NCBI GenBank assembly: GCA_025055285.1
Contig: JANWXM010000011.1
Coordinates: forward strand, 51,131-115,130
Direction: 5' to 3'
From: Saprospiraceae bacterium
Lineage (GTDB): Bacteria; Bacteroidota; Bacteroidia; Chitinophagales; Saprospiraceae
Length of the DNA: 64,000 nt
Numbering within the stretch: the first letter of the stretch is position 1; every line of letters begins with the position of its first letter. Positions 9,901-18,033 of the stretch are shown piece by piece. Both the position numbers and the translations under genes were made by a program. The notes beneath the pieces are model-generated. The model saw nothing but the letters and a program-made list of their open reading frames with translations. It was not told the DNA's origin and did not search any database.

Positions 9901-10157
9901 GCAAAGGGATTGTCCGACGCGCGGATGAAGCTGTTGAAGACGCAGGTTTGCCCTGAGGCGAGCTGTCCGGCGAAAAGAAGATGCAGTGCGAGAAAAGAGG
10001 TTGAAAGCCAGGTAAATCTCCTTTGAGATTCAGTGCTAAAGGCCTTACTAGCCGAGGCGCATAAGTTATATGGATGCCACATAGGAAAAGTTGCGACTGT
10101 TTTCGGTGGAGCGTAGTGAGCAAGAGTAGGTGAACTAGCAACACTCACAGCACCCAT
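933..10157 (-). CDS. Giant secreted repeat protein (HYR/Ig-like repeats, gliding-motility-associated type B T9SS C-terminal domain), SprB-like adhesin candidate
   Basis: 3074-aa ORF; hydrophobic signal-like segment (LSTSFLALHLLFAGQLASGQ), SprB-type 'YTYRWSNGAKTRNLTNVPGGTYTVTITDSKGC' module, 22 x 80-aa repeats, several HYR repeats, and terminal 'CTYIPNIITPNDDNINDYLEIPC...IYNQWGDKVYEA...LPDGTYFYYF' type B CTD. True start is probably an internal Met near the signal peptide. Confidence 0.93.
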   Translation of the reverse strand: MGAVSVASSPTLAHYAPPKTVATFPMWHPYNLCASASKAFSTESQRRFTWLSTSFLALHLLFAGQLASGQTCVFNSFIRASDNPFASCPPGTDTIIIRDSFLVNVNYEPLIGFVPFEGLLLVDGGTIQWTANAYLKLGDRAKVVLINGGKFRPKSSNAPDCNSFRALYFDTIKVVDCNGLTAPHAFSDVNNAGCVTRAGICCNAYVVTAENSGVPNDGTICQPGDTVRLSVITSGDLNYSILWSPNIGQGKGPHVVTPTKTSSYRVEMSAIFTPYDGTPSYLLTCGGSAVVTLNTPITATATATPVPCLDVPTGALNLTPSGGVAPYTYRWSNGAKTRNLTNVPGGTYTVTITDSKGCTGVHTFKVPVQDNTPPTLTCPPNAVGVANPGTCTTLIANIDATFSDNCPTVGVTYTLTGATIGSGEGQLSNKVPFSSGITTVTYQVDDGANAVTCTFTIRVDDTQPPTADNLPALTGITCLSAVPAPELTAVSASDNCGVTSIVHVSDVVLAGSGCPGDTLQMLRTYRAFDAAGNSATATQHVRVVDNLPPTFTFVPANVAVSCNAIPAVGIPTATDNCSSSITIIYNGETRTDGACPDSYTLRRRWIATDGCGNTATAEQIITVQDSTPPSFTFVPPAVTVSCSAIPGVGTPVASDNCDVSVSIVYNGETRTNGACPDSYTLRRRWTATDNCGNTASAEQVIVVQDFTPPAFTSVPADATVSCDAIPIVGNPVATDNCDNVVSITYDGETRNDGACHNFYTLTRRWTATDNCGNTASATQVLTVRDLTPPTFTNFPANATVSCDAIPPEATPAAADNCAASVTVTYLGESRNDGICPNNYALLRRWQATDACGNTTVSTQTITVRDTEAPVFTFVPANTTTSCEALPPVGNPVATDNCSPAAAINYDGQTRTNGPCPDTYFLTRRWTAADQCGNTRTAEQVITVRDQTPPTFTQTPANITVSCSAIPPVGTAAATDNCDASVTVTYDGQTRLDGACPDNYTLVRRWIAIDNCGNTTSAQQIITVQDINPPAFTFVPPNATVNCEAIPSLGSPAATDNCDNSVTITFAGVTQTSGSCASGGTVTRRWIATDNCGNTAIAEQVLVVQDTTRPVFVFVPANTTVSCENIPAPGLPQATDNCANDVEINYNGETRTNGPCDDTYTLRRRWTATDLCGNTRTAEQVITVRDLTPPAFTFVPPDATVSCDAVPAPGQPSASDNCDASVNIAYLGETRTNGPCPDEYVLVRRWTATDNCGNTASASQRITVRDQTKPVFTSFPNDITVSCESIPTPATPTATDNCAVDVLVSYNGETRLNGPCPHTYTLKRQWTAVDKCSNTASAVQTITVQDLKPPVFTFVPANATVHCDSVPAVGTPIASDNCTSSVTITYNGETRLNGPCANTYELVRRWTATDACGNAQTAEQRLTVQDVKRPVFTFSPPHVTVSCENVPPVATPVAQDNCDATVNIFYEGETRADGACPDTYTLTRRWTAADQCGNTRSVEQIITVRDLTPPAFTAVPANVTVSCENVPAVGTPTATDNCDADVSIAYLGETRTDGPCPDTYTLTRRWRATDNCGNFAVTQQVLTVRDIVAPVFTFVPASVTVSCENVPALNTPTATDNCDANVAIAFLGETRTDGPCPDTYTLTRRWTATDNCGNSTETQQVITVRDLTAPVFTFVTANVTVSCENVPAVATPTATDNCDPSVSIAYLGETRADGPCPNTYTLTRRWTATDNCGNSVATQQIIAVQDLTAPAFTFVPVNLTVSCEAVPAVGAPTATDNCTASVTITFNGETRLNGSCPDTYTLERRWTAADACGNTTTALQTIAVRDVAPPVFTFVPPDATVNCDAIPNIANPIATDNCDANVSISLTTDLQIGTDCASGGVIIRRWTAVDNCGNSAIAEQRLTVQDTTKPVFTFIPANTTVSCAAVPAVGTPTATDNCAANVSITYDGETRANGPCPDTYTLTRRWTARDVCGNTQSAQQIITVRDVEPPSFTFAPADVTVSCDAVPAIGTPLATDNCDANVTIIYNGETRADGACPDAYLLTRRWTATDNCGNTTATLQKIVVRDLVPPVFTAVPANVTVSCESVPPVVSPTATDNCDTNVNIALLGEDRGNGPCPNTYTLTRRWLATDNCGNTATAQQIVVVQDKTPPTFTFVPANATVECSAVPAVATPIASDNCTFAPTLNYLGETRVDGNCPDTYTLIRRWQATDECGNTKTAQQLIFVRDLTPPAFTNKPADVTVSCDAVPAPAQPTATDNCDADVQITYEGQTVVSAPSSGTYLLRRQWTAADNCGNTVKITQNISVKDTAPPSITCPPNVNVPANGATCSQVVTFDPPKVLDNCDAKPSVAGTIISGTALPVGTIVASFLAKDDSGNSATCTFRITVADTTAPKLVNCPKDFTVTTPAGTCETKVFWDDPKVVDACDTYPIVPKPNIPAGSILPTGQTTITYTAQDTTGNKMTCSFVITVKESIPPVLVACPKDITLYTNNCTAVATWTAPQVSDNCSPVTLTCSHTSGTPFPETTTAVTYTATDIWGNTAACSFKVTVIDTVAPKFSGCPKDTVVNSNGACSIAVNWKMPTATDNCAPAPTVKASSMPGDTYPVGHTLVKVTVEDPSGNKDQCTFKITVIGPPLGFENIPANQFFVGCSAVATWVPPTPTGVCAPAKITATHKPGDTFFVGTTVVIYTVIDTLGYSASATFTITVTESIPPVLNCPTSPILVDVSGAIKTDPSKFLTSAQATASCDGTMLKFSLPSATDNCGAPTVEQTGGLKSGEVFPIGTHVLSFRASDPAGNTDACSVTVVVSPLQPLAPQISDKIGCAGDDIVISTPVIPGATYLWTGPKPPYPNSNNLLIENLTPELTGIYTVQAIVNGCYTPKDTALVRIGKQPKAVDDPDFEAETIGKLEGFNVLANDTYEADDFTVTVVGPLAGLTELGNGLFTYQAGPNNGRVNFIYRLCSAACPDLCSDAVVTITVRETFCTYIPNIITPNDDNINDYLEIPCLNTELYPNNRLIIYNQWGDKVYEASPYSNDPAKAWRGTLNGRPGQHLPDGTYFYYFLPAPDRKPLTGYLEIFR
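3231..8510 (-). repeat. Array of 22 tandem 240-bp (80-aa) in-frame repeats
   Basis: Consensus xFTFVPANxTVSCxxVPxxxTPxATDNCxxxVxIxYxGETRxxGxCPxTYTLxRRWTATDNCGNTxxAxQxITVRDxTPP; boundaries at PP codons give exactly 5280 bp = 22 x 240. Confidence 0.95.
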
Positions 10158-10646
10158 TTTATATTAGGGTGAAATGTGCAGCGTCTTTCCACGAGACTGT
10201 CGGTAAGCCTGGGCAGGGGAATCTTGTCGGATTGGAGAAGATTGTTTTCGCGCTTGGTCGAAAATACAAACCTTAGGAGAGCCACTCTTAACGAAAATAC
10301 TCCGCCCTTCAGAGGAATACATAAGGGAACGGTAGGATTTTTCTAGGAAACGGCGGCAAATATAAAACTTTCGATGATTCACAGGCCGCTAATAGCATGC
10401 CAAAAACCAAACATTAGGGTTACTTTTGAAACTCATTTGCAAAAATTAGGTTTGTTAGGACTAAAAAGAGGATCAAGCGCTTTTTTGCAGAAAATGGGCC
10501 TGCTCCTTGTAGTGAAAAAGAGCCCTTTTTGAGCTTTAGACGGCAAAAAATTCTCTTAGCTACAGCGCGGTTGAAGAACTTAAAAATCTACTCTACTGGC
10601 GCCTTCTGCTGTCGCGAACATAGCACGACCTCATATCTTTGCCCGC

Positions 10647-11423
10647 ATGTATACACGCTTTCAAACGCATGCGCTAATGCTTTTGACTGCGCTTTGCCTT
10701 TACTGGAAAGCAGCAGAGGCTCAGCAATTTCCTGAGCATCCTGAAGAAGAAGCGCGCAATACGGGGCGTGCCATCTTGCTAAATGTGAAAGGAGGTGCTC
10801 ATCTGCCCGGGGGTGATCTAAGTAAGCGGTTTGGCGCCTTTGGAAGTGTTGGCGGCAGTGCCGAATGGCTAGGAGCAAATAATTTTCTGTTTGGTCTCGA
10901 AGCACATTATTATTTTGCTGCACCCTCGAAAGAGGATCCGTTGGCAATTTTACGCACGCCTGAAGGCGACCTAATTGGGCGCGATCAATTTTTAGCCGAT
11001 GTGGATCTCCGCGGTCGCGGGCATTATTTGGGCGGAGCAATAGGCTATTTGTTCGCCAAAGCTGGAACGCGTTCGGGCCTGCGGCTAGTTTTAGGAGCAG
11101 GAGTAGTGCGCCATAAAATTCGCATTCAAGACGACGATCGCACGCTCGTGCAAGTGCAGGGCGAATATGCTAAAGGTTATGACCGGCTTACAGGCGGCCT
11201 GGCGTTTAATCAGTTTATCGGCTGGCAGCACCTCGCTCCTAACCGCCGAGCAAACTGGTTCGCAGGGTTAGAATTTACTCAAGCATTTACCCACACGCTG
11301 CGAGAATGGGATTTCACGAGCATGCGAAAACTCGAGGGCCGTCGCACCGATCTATGGTTTGGCCTCCGGCTCGGCTGGACGTTGCCACTGTATCAAACAC
11401 CGGCAGAAAAAATTTATTATTAA
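10647..11423 (+). CDS. Hypothetical outer-membrane/exported protein (beta-barrel-like)
   Basis: 258-aa ORF with N-terminal hydrophobic segment ending AEAQ and alternating G/aromatic strand-like pattern to a C-terminal 'FGLRLGWTLPLY'. Start may be Met11 (10677). Confidence 0.6.
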   Translation: MYTRFQTHALMLLTALCLYWKAAEAQQFPEHPEEEARNTGRAILLNVKGGAHLPGGDLSKRFGAFGSVGGSAEWLGANNFLFGLEAHYYFAAPSKEDPLAILRTPEGDLIGRDQFLADVDLRGRGHYLGGAIGYLFAKAGTRSGLRLVLGAGVVRHKIRIQDDDRTLVQVQGEYAKGYDRLTGGLAFNQFIGWQHLAPNRRANWFAGLEFTQAFTHTLREWDFTSMRKLEGRRTDLWFGLRLGWTLPLYQTPAEKIYY

Positions 11424-11455
11424 ACGCCCACTTCGGTTGCCGCTGACAAAGAAAG

Positions 11456-12721
11456 TTGAATTCTTCTGCTAGGAGAATCATTCATACGACGGAAAACGCA
11501 CCTCTTGTGTACGAACTTGCTATTCGCTTATTAACGGCAGGCCTATGGACGGCACAGCTGTTCTCCTCAAAAGCCCGTTTATGGGCCAAAGGCCGTAAAA
11601 ATTGGCGCAACCGGCTGACTTCCACTCCTCTTGGGCGCCAGCCCGTGTTGTGGATGCATGTCGCTTCCCTAGGTGAATTCGAACAGGGGCGCCCTATTCT
11701 CGAGGGCTTCCGCAAACAATACCCTTCGAGTTGGGTTGTCTTGTCTTTTTTTTCGCCTTCGGGCTATGAGGTGCGCAAAAACTACTCTGAAGCCGACGTC
11801 GTCTGCTATTTGCCCGCCGATACCCGGCAAAATGCGCGCGACTTTGTAGATCGCGTGCGGCCCGACGTAGTGATCTTCGTGAAATACGATTTATGGGCCA
11901 ACTACTTGTTTGAACTACGCCAACGCGGTATTCTTACACTACTCATAGCAGCACTATTCCGGCCCACTCAACCCTTTTTTCGGCCCTGGGGCAAGCTATG
12001 GCGGCAAATGCTCGGTTGTTTTTCGCACATTTTTACCCAAGATGTAGCTTCGGCTGAGCTGGTGCGCTGTATCGGCCTGAAAGCCGTAACCGCAGCGGGC
12101 GATACGCGGATAGACCGCGTCCTACAACTTGCTCAAGACCATATCCTTCTGGAGCGCCCGCCTCTTAGGGCCGACGTCATTGCAGGTAGTACATGGCCCG
12201 CCGACGAAGACCTTCTACTCCCCGTTATTCATGCTCCCGAACTCGCCCATTTGCACTGGATTCTTGCGCCCCACGAACCCTCAGCGCGTGCTATCCGGCG
12301 ACTGACGAAGCTCCTGCAGCGGTCGTGGGCACTTTACTCTCAATGGGATGGTCAGCAGATAGTCGAGGTACTGATCATAGACAGCGTGGGCCTGCTTGGG
12401 CGGCTTTACCGGTATGCGCGCTTTGCCTACGTTGGCGGTGGTTTTGGGCGTGGTATTCACAATACGCTAGAGCCAGCGGCTTACGGTTTGCCGGTGCTGT
12501 TTGGTCCTAAATACAAACATTTTGAGGAAGCTCGCCAATTCGTTCAACGCGGAGGTGCCTTTCCGGTGCGAAGCTCGGCAGAACTCTTGCAGGCAATTCA
12601 ACGCCTGGAGCAACCTGACGAATATGAGCGCGCTTCAATCGCCGTACGGCAGTTCCTGTATGAAAATCGAGGAGCTTCAGTACAGATCCTACAATTCCTG
12701 ACAAAAAACCTTCTTTTTTAA
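11456..12721 (+). CDS. waaA: 3-deoxy-D-manno-octulosonic acid transferase (Kdo transferase)
   Basis: 421 aa; 'LWMHVASLGEFEQGRPILEGFRKQYPSSWVVLSFFSPSGYEVRKNY', 'VIFVKYDLWANYLFELRQRGI', 'YVGGGFGRGIHNTLEPAAYGLPVLFGPKY'. Confidence 0.92.
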   Translation: MNSSARRIIHTTENAPLVYELAIRLLTAGLWTAQLFSSKARLWAKGRKNWRNRLTSTPLGRQPVLWMHVASLGEFEQGRPILEGFRKQYPSSWVVLSFFSPSGYEVRKNYSEADVVCYLPADTRQNARDFVDRVRPDVVIFVKYDLWANYLFELRQRGILTLLIAALFRPTQPFFRPWGKLWRQMLGCFSHIFTQDVASAELVRCIGLKAVTAAGDTRIDRVLQLAQDHILLERPPLRADVIAGSTWPADEDLLLPVIHAPELAHLHWILAPHEPSARAIRRLTKLLQRSWALYSQWDGQQIVEVLIIDSVGLLGRLYRYARFAYVGGGFGRGIHNTLEPAAYGLPVLFGPKYKHFEEARQFVQRGGAFPVRSSAELLQAIQRLEQPDEYERASIAVRQFLYENRGASVQILQFLTKNLLF

Positions 12722-13213
12722 AAAAGAGTCATCCACGTGCAAAAGGGCATCCTGTACTGCTGTTGACTTATTTATAGGGCTTTTCTAAGCAAAAATCGGG
12801 AGAATCTCTTCTCATGACAGACCTAATGCAGGCGATACAGTATGCCGTTTCTCTTCGGGGAGTATCGTTCAATTGAGGCGGGCACCTTGTTGTCCCGTAA
12901 CTGCCTGACTTACCGAGTAGAACAAAGACTCCTCTACCTCATCCGCCGTCTCGACAAACGTTATCTCTCATTGAGGAGTGCCGATGCCGGCCGGAGGCAC
13001 TGTTAGCAGAAGAAAGAGCCTGGAGGGAAGGACTATAGCCAAGTGGATTGGACGCCAATTGGCGCTCTACGCCAACAGCGAACAACGACAATAATTTGTA
13101 AAGATTTTCATCCTGGTCTTCCTGTAGTATGCGCAAGAATATGGGCCTTCGCCTAACAAGGATTCTTTTCGAGCGTTTCATGGCCTGAGAACTGCAACAT
13201 TTGTTTTACTGCT

Positions 13214-14653
13214 TTGCTTACGAGACACCACAATACGGAGCGTACGGAAGTAGCCATAACTCGAAAGCGCACTTGGTATCGCTTGTTGAGACAAGCACTT
13301 AGTGGCGCAGAATTGAATTACACGCGCGGCAGTATAGACCGAGCTATTATTCTTTTGGCCATTCCGATGATTTTGGAAATGGTCATGGAGTCGCTTTTCG
13401 TTGTAATAGATGCTTACTTTGTTGCGCAGCTCAGCAAAGAAGCAATTACGACGTTAGGTTTGACGGAGTCAGTGCTTACAATAGTGTACGCAGTAAGCAT
13501 TGGATTGAGTGCTGCAGCAACAGCAATGGTGTCTCGGCGGGTAGGAGAGGGGCGGAGGCGGGCAGCAGCGGTGGTAGGTGCACAGGCTCTGCTGGTGGCA
13601 GTGTTGTTGTCAGCCTTGCTGGCTATACCAGGCTATTGGTTTGCTGAGGATATTTTGCGCCTGATGTCGAGGGATTTAGCAGTGGCAACAACAGGCACAC
13701 CTTTTACAAGGCTGCTGCTGACGTTCAATCTGCCTATTCTGCTTTTATGGATGCTGAATGGCGTATTTCGCGGCGCAGGAGATGCTGCTACTGCCATGCG
13801 AGCCCTTTGGTTGGCAAATGGTGTCAACTTGGTGCTCGACCCTGTGCTTATCTTTGGATTTGGGCCCTTCCCAGAGCTAGGTTTGTTGGGTGCGGGTGTA
13901 GCTACTGTGGTTGGGCGTTCAGCAGGCGTGTTGTATCAGTTGTGGCATTTGTTCGCCGTAGGGCGGGTCGTACATCTACATATCCGCTTTATGCTTCGGC
14001 CCTACTGGAACCTCGTGCGTCGTTTGTTAATCTTAGCCTCTGGCAGCACAGGTCAATACCTCATCGCTTCCTCGAGTTGGATCTTCCTCATCGGTATTCT
14101 GGGCCAGATTGATACGGCGCTTACTGCAGGATATACGCTTGCTATTCGAATCATGTTGTTTACGTTATTACCTTCGTGGGGCCTCGCAAATGCTGCAGCT
14201 ACGCTTGTAGGGCAGAACCTGGGCGCTAATCAACCCGAACGCGCCGAGCGCTCCGTTTGGCGAGCAGGCTTTTTTAACATGGTTTTCCTCGCCGTTGTTG
14301 GTCTCTTCTATATCCTCGCCGCGCCTCTACTCATCGGCCTGTTCACCCGCGATTCACAGACGGTATCGTCAGGTGCCCTAGCGCTGCGTATCATTTCGAC
14401 AGGTTATGTCTTTTACGGGTACAGTATGATTCTGTCGCAAGCCATCAACGGCGCAGGAGATACAAGAACACCCACCCTTCTCAATTTTGTTTGTTTTTGG
14501 CTCATCGAGGCACCGTTAGCTTGGTGGCTGGCGATGGAATTAAACTGGCAAGAAGAGGGCGTTTACTACAGTATCGTTTTTGCAGAATCTCTACTGGCCT
14601 TAATACTGGCAGCCGTCTTCCGAACGGGCTATTGGAAACGGACGATCGTGTAG
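13214..14653 (+). CDS. MATE family efflux transporter
   Basis: 479 aa; 'SIDRAIILLAIPMILEMVMESLFVVIDAYFVAQLSKEAITTLGLTESV...' polytopic MATE pattern. Confidence 0.9.
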   Translation: MLTRHHNTERTEVAITRKRTWYRLLRQALSGAELNYTRGSIDRAIILLAIPMILEMVMESLFVVIDAYFVAQLSKEAITTLGLTESVLTIVYAVSIGLSAAATAMVSRRVGEGRRRAAAVVGAQALLVAVLLSALLAIPGYWFAEDILRLMSRDLAVATTGTPFTRLLLTFNLPILLLWMLNGVFRGAGDAATAMRALWLANGVNLVLDPVLIFGFGPFPELGLLGAGVATVVGRSAGVLYQLWHLFAVGRVVHLHIRFMLRPYWNLVRRLLILASGSTGQYLIASSSWIFLIGILGQIDTALTAGYTLAIRIMLFTLLPSWGLANAAATLVGQNLGANQPERAERSVWRAGFFNMVFLAVVGLFYILAAPLLIGLFTRDSQTVSSGALALRIISTGYVFYGYSMILSQAINGAGDTRTPTLLNFVCFWLIEAPLAWWLAMELNWQEEGVYYSIVFAESLLALILAAVFRTGYWKRTIV

Positions 14654-14736
14654 AGCGAACGGCCCGCGCCGCTGGTCAGCATGTGCGCTTCTTTTTTGCC
14701 CGTACCAATTTTTCGAGATTACCTGAAAGTTAGACA

Positions 14737-15231
14737 CTATACGACGCGTCGATGCCAGCTAGTGGCGAAAGGAATTAGCCAGCACTTGTTCAAATCGCGC
14801 TTGGTTTGCACTAACGTATTCACTACGAGGGTATTAGGCCCTATTCGCCCTTGGCGAACATATTCGGCAAATTCGTCGCGATGAGCCACGTGAAGGCAGT
14901 TGTCTTCTACCCATCCGAAGCGTAAGCGGTCCAACAGATCCACGCCCAATTGGTGACTCATCGCCTCTAAGAAATGTACAGACTTATCTACTGAGCAGCC
15001 GCTAATGCCAGCTTGGCTTTCGTCTACCATAAGGAGCACAAATTGCCGAGCGAAGACTTCCCCGACGGCCTTGAGCGCCTTATTGTGGGCTGTCCAACGC
15101 TGAACGAAATCATCGAGTGCTTCCTGGAGCGTTTCGGCTTCGCGCTCCGTAAGCAGGCGTGCACATACGTATACCCACACGCGCGAGGCATCGTCGAAGT
15201 CGGCAAGATGAGCAAGGCGAGGCGTGAACAT
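14737..15231 (-). CDS. Conserved Bacteroidetes protein, often annotated 'ABC transporter ATPase'
   Basis: 164-aa ORF 'RVWVYVCARLLTEREAETLQEALDDFVQRWTAHNKALKAVGEVFARQFVLLMVDESQAGISGCSVDKSVHFL'; no Walker motifs, so the common annotation is not a function. Confidence 0.65.
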   Translation of the reverse strand: MFTPRLAHLADFDDASRVWVYVCARLLTEREAETLQEALDDFVQRWTAHNKALKAVGEVFARQFVLLMVDESQAGISGCSVDKSVHFLEAMSHQLGVDLLDRLRFGWVEDNCLHVAHRDEFAEYVRQGRIGPNTLVVNTLVQTKRDLNKCWLIPFATSWHRRVV

Positions 15232-15243
15232 AGGCGCACGGAT

Positions 15244-16026
15244 TTATAACGACTGAAGGATCATCTCTGACAGGTCGTAAACCAATACATCTTCGCTTTT
15301 ATCCTTAGCTTTCAAACCATCTTGAAGCATGGTAATGCAGAATGGACAATTCGCCGCTATTATTTGAGGCTGATTCTCCAAGGCTTCTTCGACGCGCTCC
15401 ACGTTAATGCGTTTGTCGCCTGGCTCGTCTTCTTTCCACATTTGTGCGCCACCTGCGCCGCAACAGAAGCCATTCTTACGCGAGCGTTTCATCTCAACTA
15501 ATTCGACTTCAAGGGCTTCAAGTAAAGCTCGAGGTGCTTCGTAAACGCCATTTGCTCGCCCTAGGTAACAAGAGTCGTGGTAGGTCACGCGTGTGTTTTT
15601 TAAGCCTCCCTCTTCTTTGATTCTTAGCTTGCCACTTGAGAGGAGCTCCTGGAGCAACTGGGTGTGGTGTATGACTTCATAATGGCCTCCTAGCGCTGGG
15701 TATTCGTTTTTGAGCGTGTTAAAGCAGTGAGGACAAGTAGTAACGATTTTCCGAACGCCATAGAGATTAAGCGTTTCAATGTTCATTGTAGCCAGCATCT
15801 GAAAAAGTAATTCGTTGCCAGCTCGTCGAGCAGGGTCTCCTGTGCAGCGTTCTTCTTGTCCTAAAATAGCAAAGGAGACGCCTGCATGGTGAAGGATTTC
15901 GCATAAGGCGCGAGTTACCTTCTGAGCGCGGGCGTCAAAAGAACCAGCGCATCCTACCCAGAAGAGAATTTCGGGTGCTTGGCCTTCGGCTTGCATTTCA
16001 GCTATCGTTTTAGCGAGCATAGGCAT
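15244..16026 (-). CDS. (Fe-S)-binding CCG-domain protein, heterodisulfide reductase D-like
   Basis: 'FWVGCAGSFDARAQKV' and 'CYLGRANGVYEAPR...NGFCCGAGGAQMW' CCG-domain motifs. Confidence 0.88.
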   Translation of the reverse strand: MPMLAKTIAEMQAEGQAPEILFWVGCAGSFDARAQKVTRALCEILHHAGVSFAILGQEERCTGDPARRAGNELLFQMLATMNIETLNLYGVRKIVTTCPHCFNTLKNEYPALGGHYEVIHHTQLLQELLSSGKLRIKEEGGLKNTRVTYHDSCYLGRANGVYEAPRALLEALEVELVEMKRSRKNGFCCGAGGAQMWKEDEPGDKRINVERVEEALENQPQIIAANCPFCITMLQDGLKAKDKSEDVLVYDLSEMILQSL

Positions 16027-16062
16027 AGATATGGCAATATGTCCTACTCAGTGAGGTATAAT

Positions 16063-17427
16063 TTAATTTTTTCTCCAGGCGTCTCGAGGTTCACTCATAG
16101 CCCAAGCAGCGCCGTTGTTCTCAAGAGCGTTAAATAGCGGAAGCCAATCGCTTGGCCCTGCTCCTTGAGTGAGAATTTCATAGCGACGCATTTGAAGAAT
16201 GATCTCCATTGGGTTGATGAGCACAGGGCATGCTTCTACACAGGCATTGCAGGTCGTGCAAGCATGCAGCTCTTCCGGGCTAATGTAGTCGAAAAGGCTT
16301 TTACCGTCGTTGTAATTTTGTAAGTGCTGCTTTCCGGAAGCTAGATTCATCCCTACCTCCTCGGCGCGGTCGCGCACGGCCATAACGATTTTGCGCGGAC
16401 TTAATTTCTTGCCGGTGATATTGGCCGGGCATACCGCGGTGCATCGTCCACACTCTGTGCAGGCGTATGCCTGTAAGATATGCCCTCGACTAAGGCTAAA
16501 TACATCATTAGCGCCGAAAACAGGGAGCTCTGTAGGTGCATTCGCCTCAGGTTGCTCCAGGCCCATCAGGATGCGCACTTCCCTCTGCACCTCGGGCATA
16601 TGGGTCATTTGCCCTTTCGGTCTCAAGGGTGCGTACCAAGTACTGGGAAAAGCTAAAAGAATGTGTAGATGCTTAGAATAGGGAAGGTAACACAAAAAGC
16701 TAAATACGGTGAGGATATGAAGCCACCAGCCGAAGCGCTCTATGCCGATAAGCAAGGGCGTATCTAATGTACTGAGGAAAGTAGTACCTAGCCACTGGCT
16801 AATGGCTAGCGGGCCTGTAGGTACGTAGGGATCGACGCCGCGTGTTTGTAAAACACCATCAGCGCTATTCATGGTGAAAATCCCAAAAATCAGAACAATT
16901 TCTCCAATTAGGATGTAGTTTGCATCGCGAAAAGGCCACCCTCGCATCTCGGGTTTCCAGAAGCGAGGCACTTTGAGCAAATTTCGCCGGGCCAAAAAAA
17001 CAACAGTAGCCACGAGCGCTAATACAGAGAGTATCTCGATAAAATTTATGACGAAAGTATAAAATCCACCCAAATAGGGCGCAAAAAAGCGGTGTTTGCC
17101 AGTGATGCCATCTATTAGAATTTCTATCAGCTCGACTTGCGTAATCAAGAAAGCTACGTAAATGAATAAATGAAATAAGGCGGGTAGCCAGTTCTTAAAC
17201 ATTTTTTGTTGCCCGAAGGCGACGAGTAGCGTATTTCGCCAGCGTTCCAAGCGATTTCCCTCAAAGGGCTCTGGCTTCCCTAGGTGAATATTCTGCCAAA
17301 CTCGCCTGTATCCTCGATAGGCAATGCCGAGAGTTAGTCCAAGTACGCTTAAGAAAAGCAATTGTTGAAGCATAGATAACTTCTTTAACAGCGAAAAGTA
17401 CGACGATGCCAACAGATTTTTGTGCAA
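16063..17427 (-). CDS. Membrane (Fe-S)-binding protein with two 4Fe-4S motifs
   Basis: 454 aa; N-terminal TM helices then 'CTECGRCTAVCP' and 'CTTCNACVEACP'. Confidence 0.88.
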   Translation of the reverse strand: MHKNLLASSYFSLLKKLSMLQQLLFLSVLGLTLGIAYRGYRRVWQNIHLGKPEPFEGNRLERWRNTLLVAFGQQKMFKNWLPALFHLFIYVAFLITQVELIEILIDGITGKHRFFAPYLGGFYTFVINFIEILSVLALVATVVFLARRNLLKVPRFWKPEMRGWPFRDANYILIGEIVLIFGIFTMNSADGVLQTRGVDPYVPTGPLAISQWLGTTFLSTLDTPLLIGIERFGWWLHILTVFSFLCYLPYSKHLHILLAFPSTWYAPLRPKGQMTHMPEVQREVRILMGLEQPEANAPTELPVFGANDVFSLSRGHILQAYACTECGRCTAVCPANITGKKLSPRKIVMAVRDRAEEVGMNLASGKQHLQNYNDGKSLFDYISPEELHACTTCNACVEACPVLINPMEIILQMRRYEILTQGAGPSDWLPLFNALENNGAAWAMSEPRDAWRKN

Positions 17428-17522
17428 GCGAGTAAGAGGTTTTTACCGGAGCGACTTGGAAAAAGTCTTCCTCTTAACAAGATGAGGTCACTAGTTTTTC
17501 TTTTTCCTAATTTATTCGCCTC

Positions 17523-18026
17523 ATGAAGATTTTAAATCAGCATCAGATTCAGCAAAAAATCAAGCGTTTAGCTATTCAAATTCTAGAGCGCCACTACGGC
17601 GAAACTGAGCTAATCCTCGCCGGACTAAACAATAAAGGCTTGGCCTTTGCTCAACTCTTACTGGCAGAGTTGCGCGCTGCAGCGCTGAAAGACATGACAT
17701 TTATACTTACACGTATCCGGCTAAATCCTGCTGCACCTCTAGAGTACGAACCTGTTCTCGAGCTTCCCGCAGAGCAACTGCAAGGAAAGACCGTCATTGT
17801 TGTTGATGACGTAGCCAATACAGGGCGCACTCTATTTTTTGCAATGAGGCCTCTCCTAAACACCGTGCCTCGTCGAGTGGAAGTAGCCGTCTTAGTGGAC
17901 AGAAAGCATAAGTCTTTTCCCATTCAGCCCGACTATGTTGGGTTGTCTTTGTACACTACCATGCGTGATGACATTGATGTCCAGCTAGAAGGTGGCGAGG
18001 AGGGCATGGCTGTTTACTTGCGCTAG
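17523..18026 (+). CDS. Phosphoribosyltransferase (PyrR-like)
   Basis: PRPP-binding 'VIVVDDVANTGRTL'; 167 aa. Confidence 0.85.
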   Translation: MKILNQHQIQQKIKRLAIQILERHYGETELILAGLNNKGLAFAQLLLAELRAAALKDMTFILTRIRLNPAAPLEYEPVLELPAEQLQGKTVIVVDDVANTGRTLFFAMRPLLNTVPRRVEVAVLVDRKHKSFPIQPDYVGLSLYTTMRDDIDVQLEGGEEGMAVYLR

Positions 18027-18033
18027 CGCCTTT

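Noticed and set aside
12939-13181. 80-aa minus-strand ORF between waaA and the MATE gene
   Set aside because: No recognisable composition or motif; probably chance.
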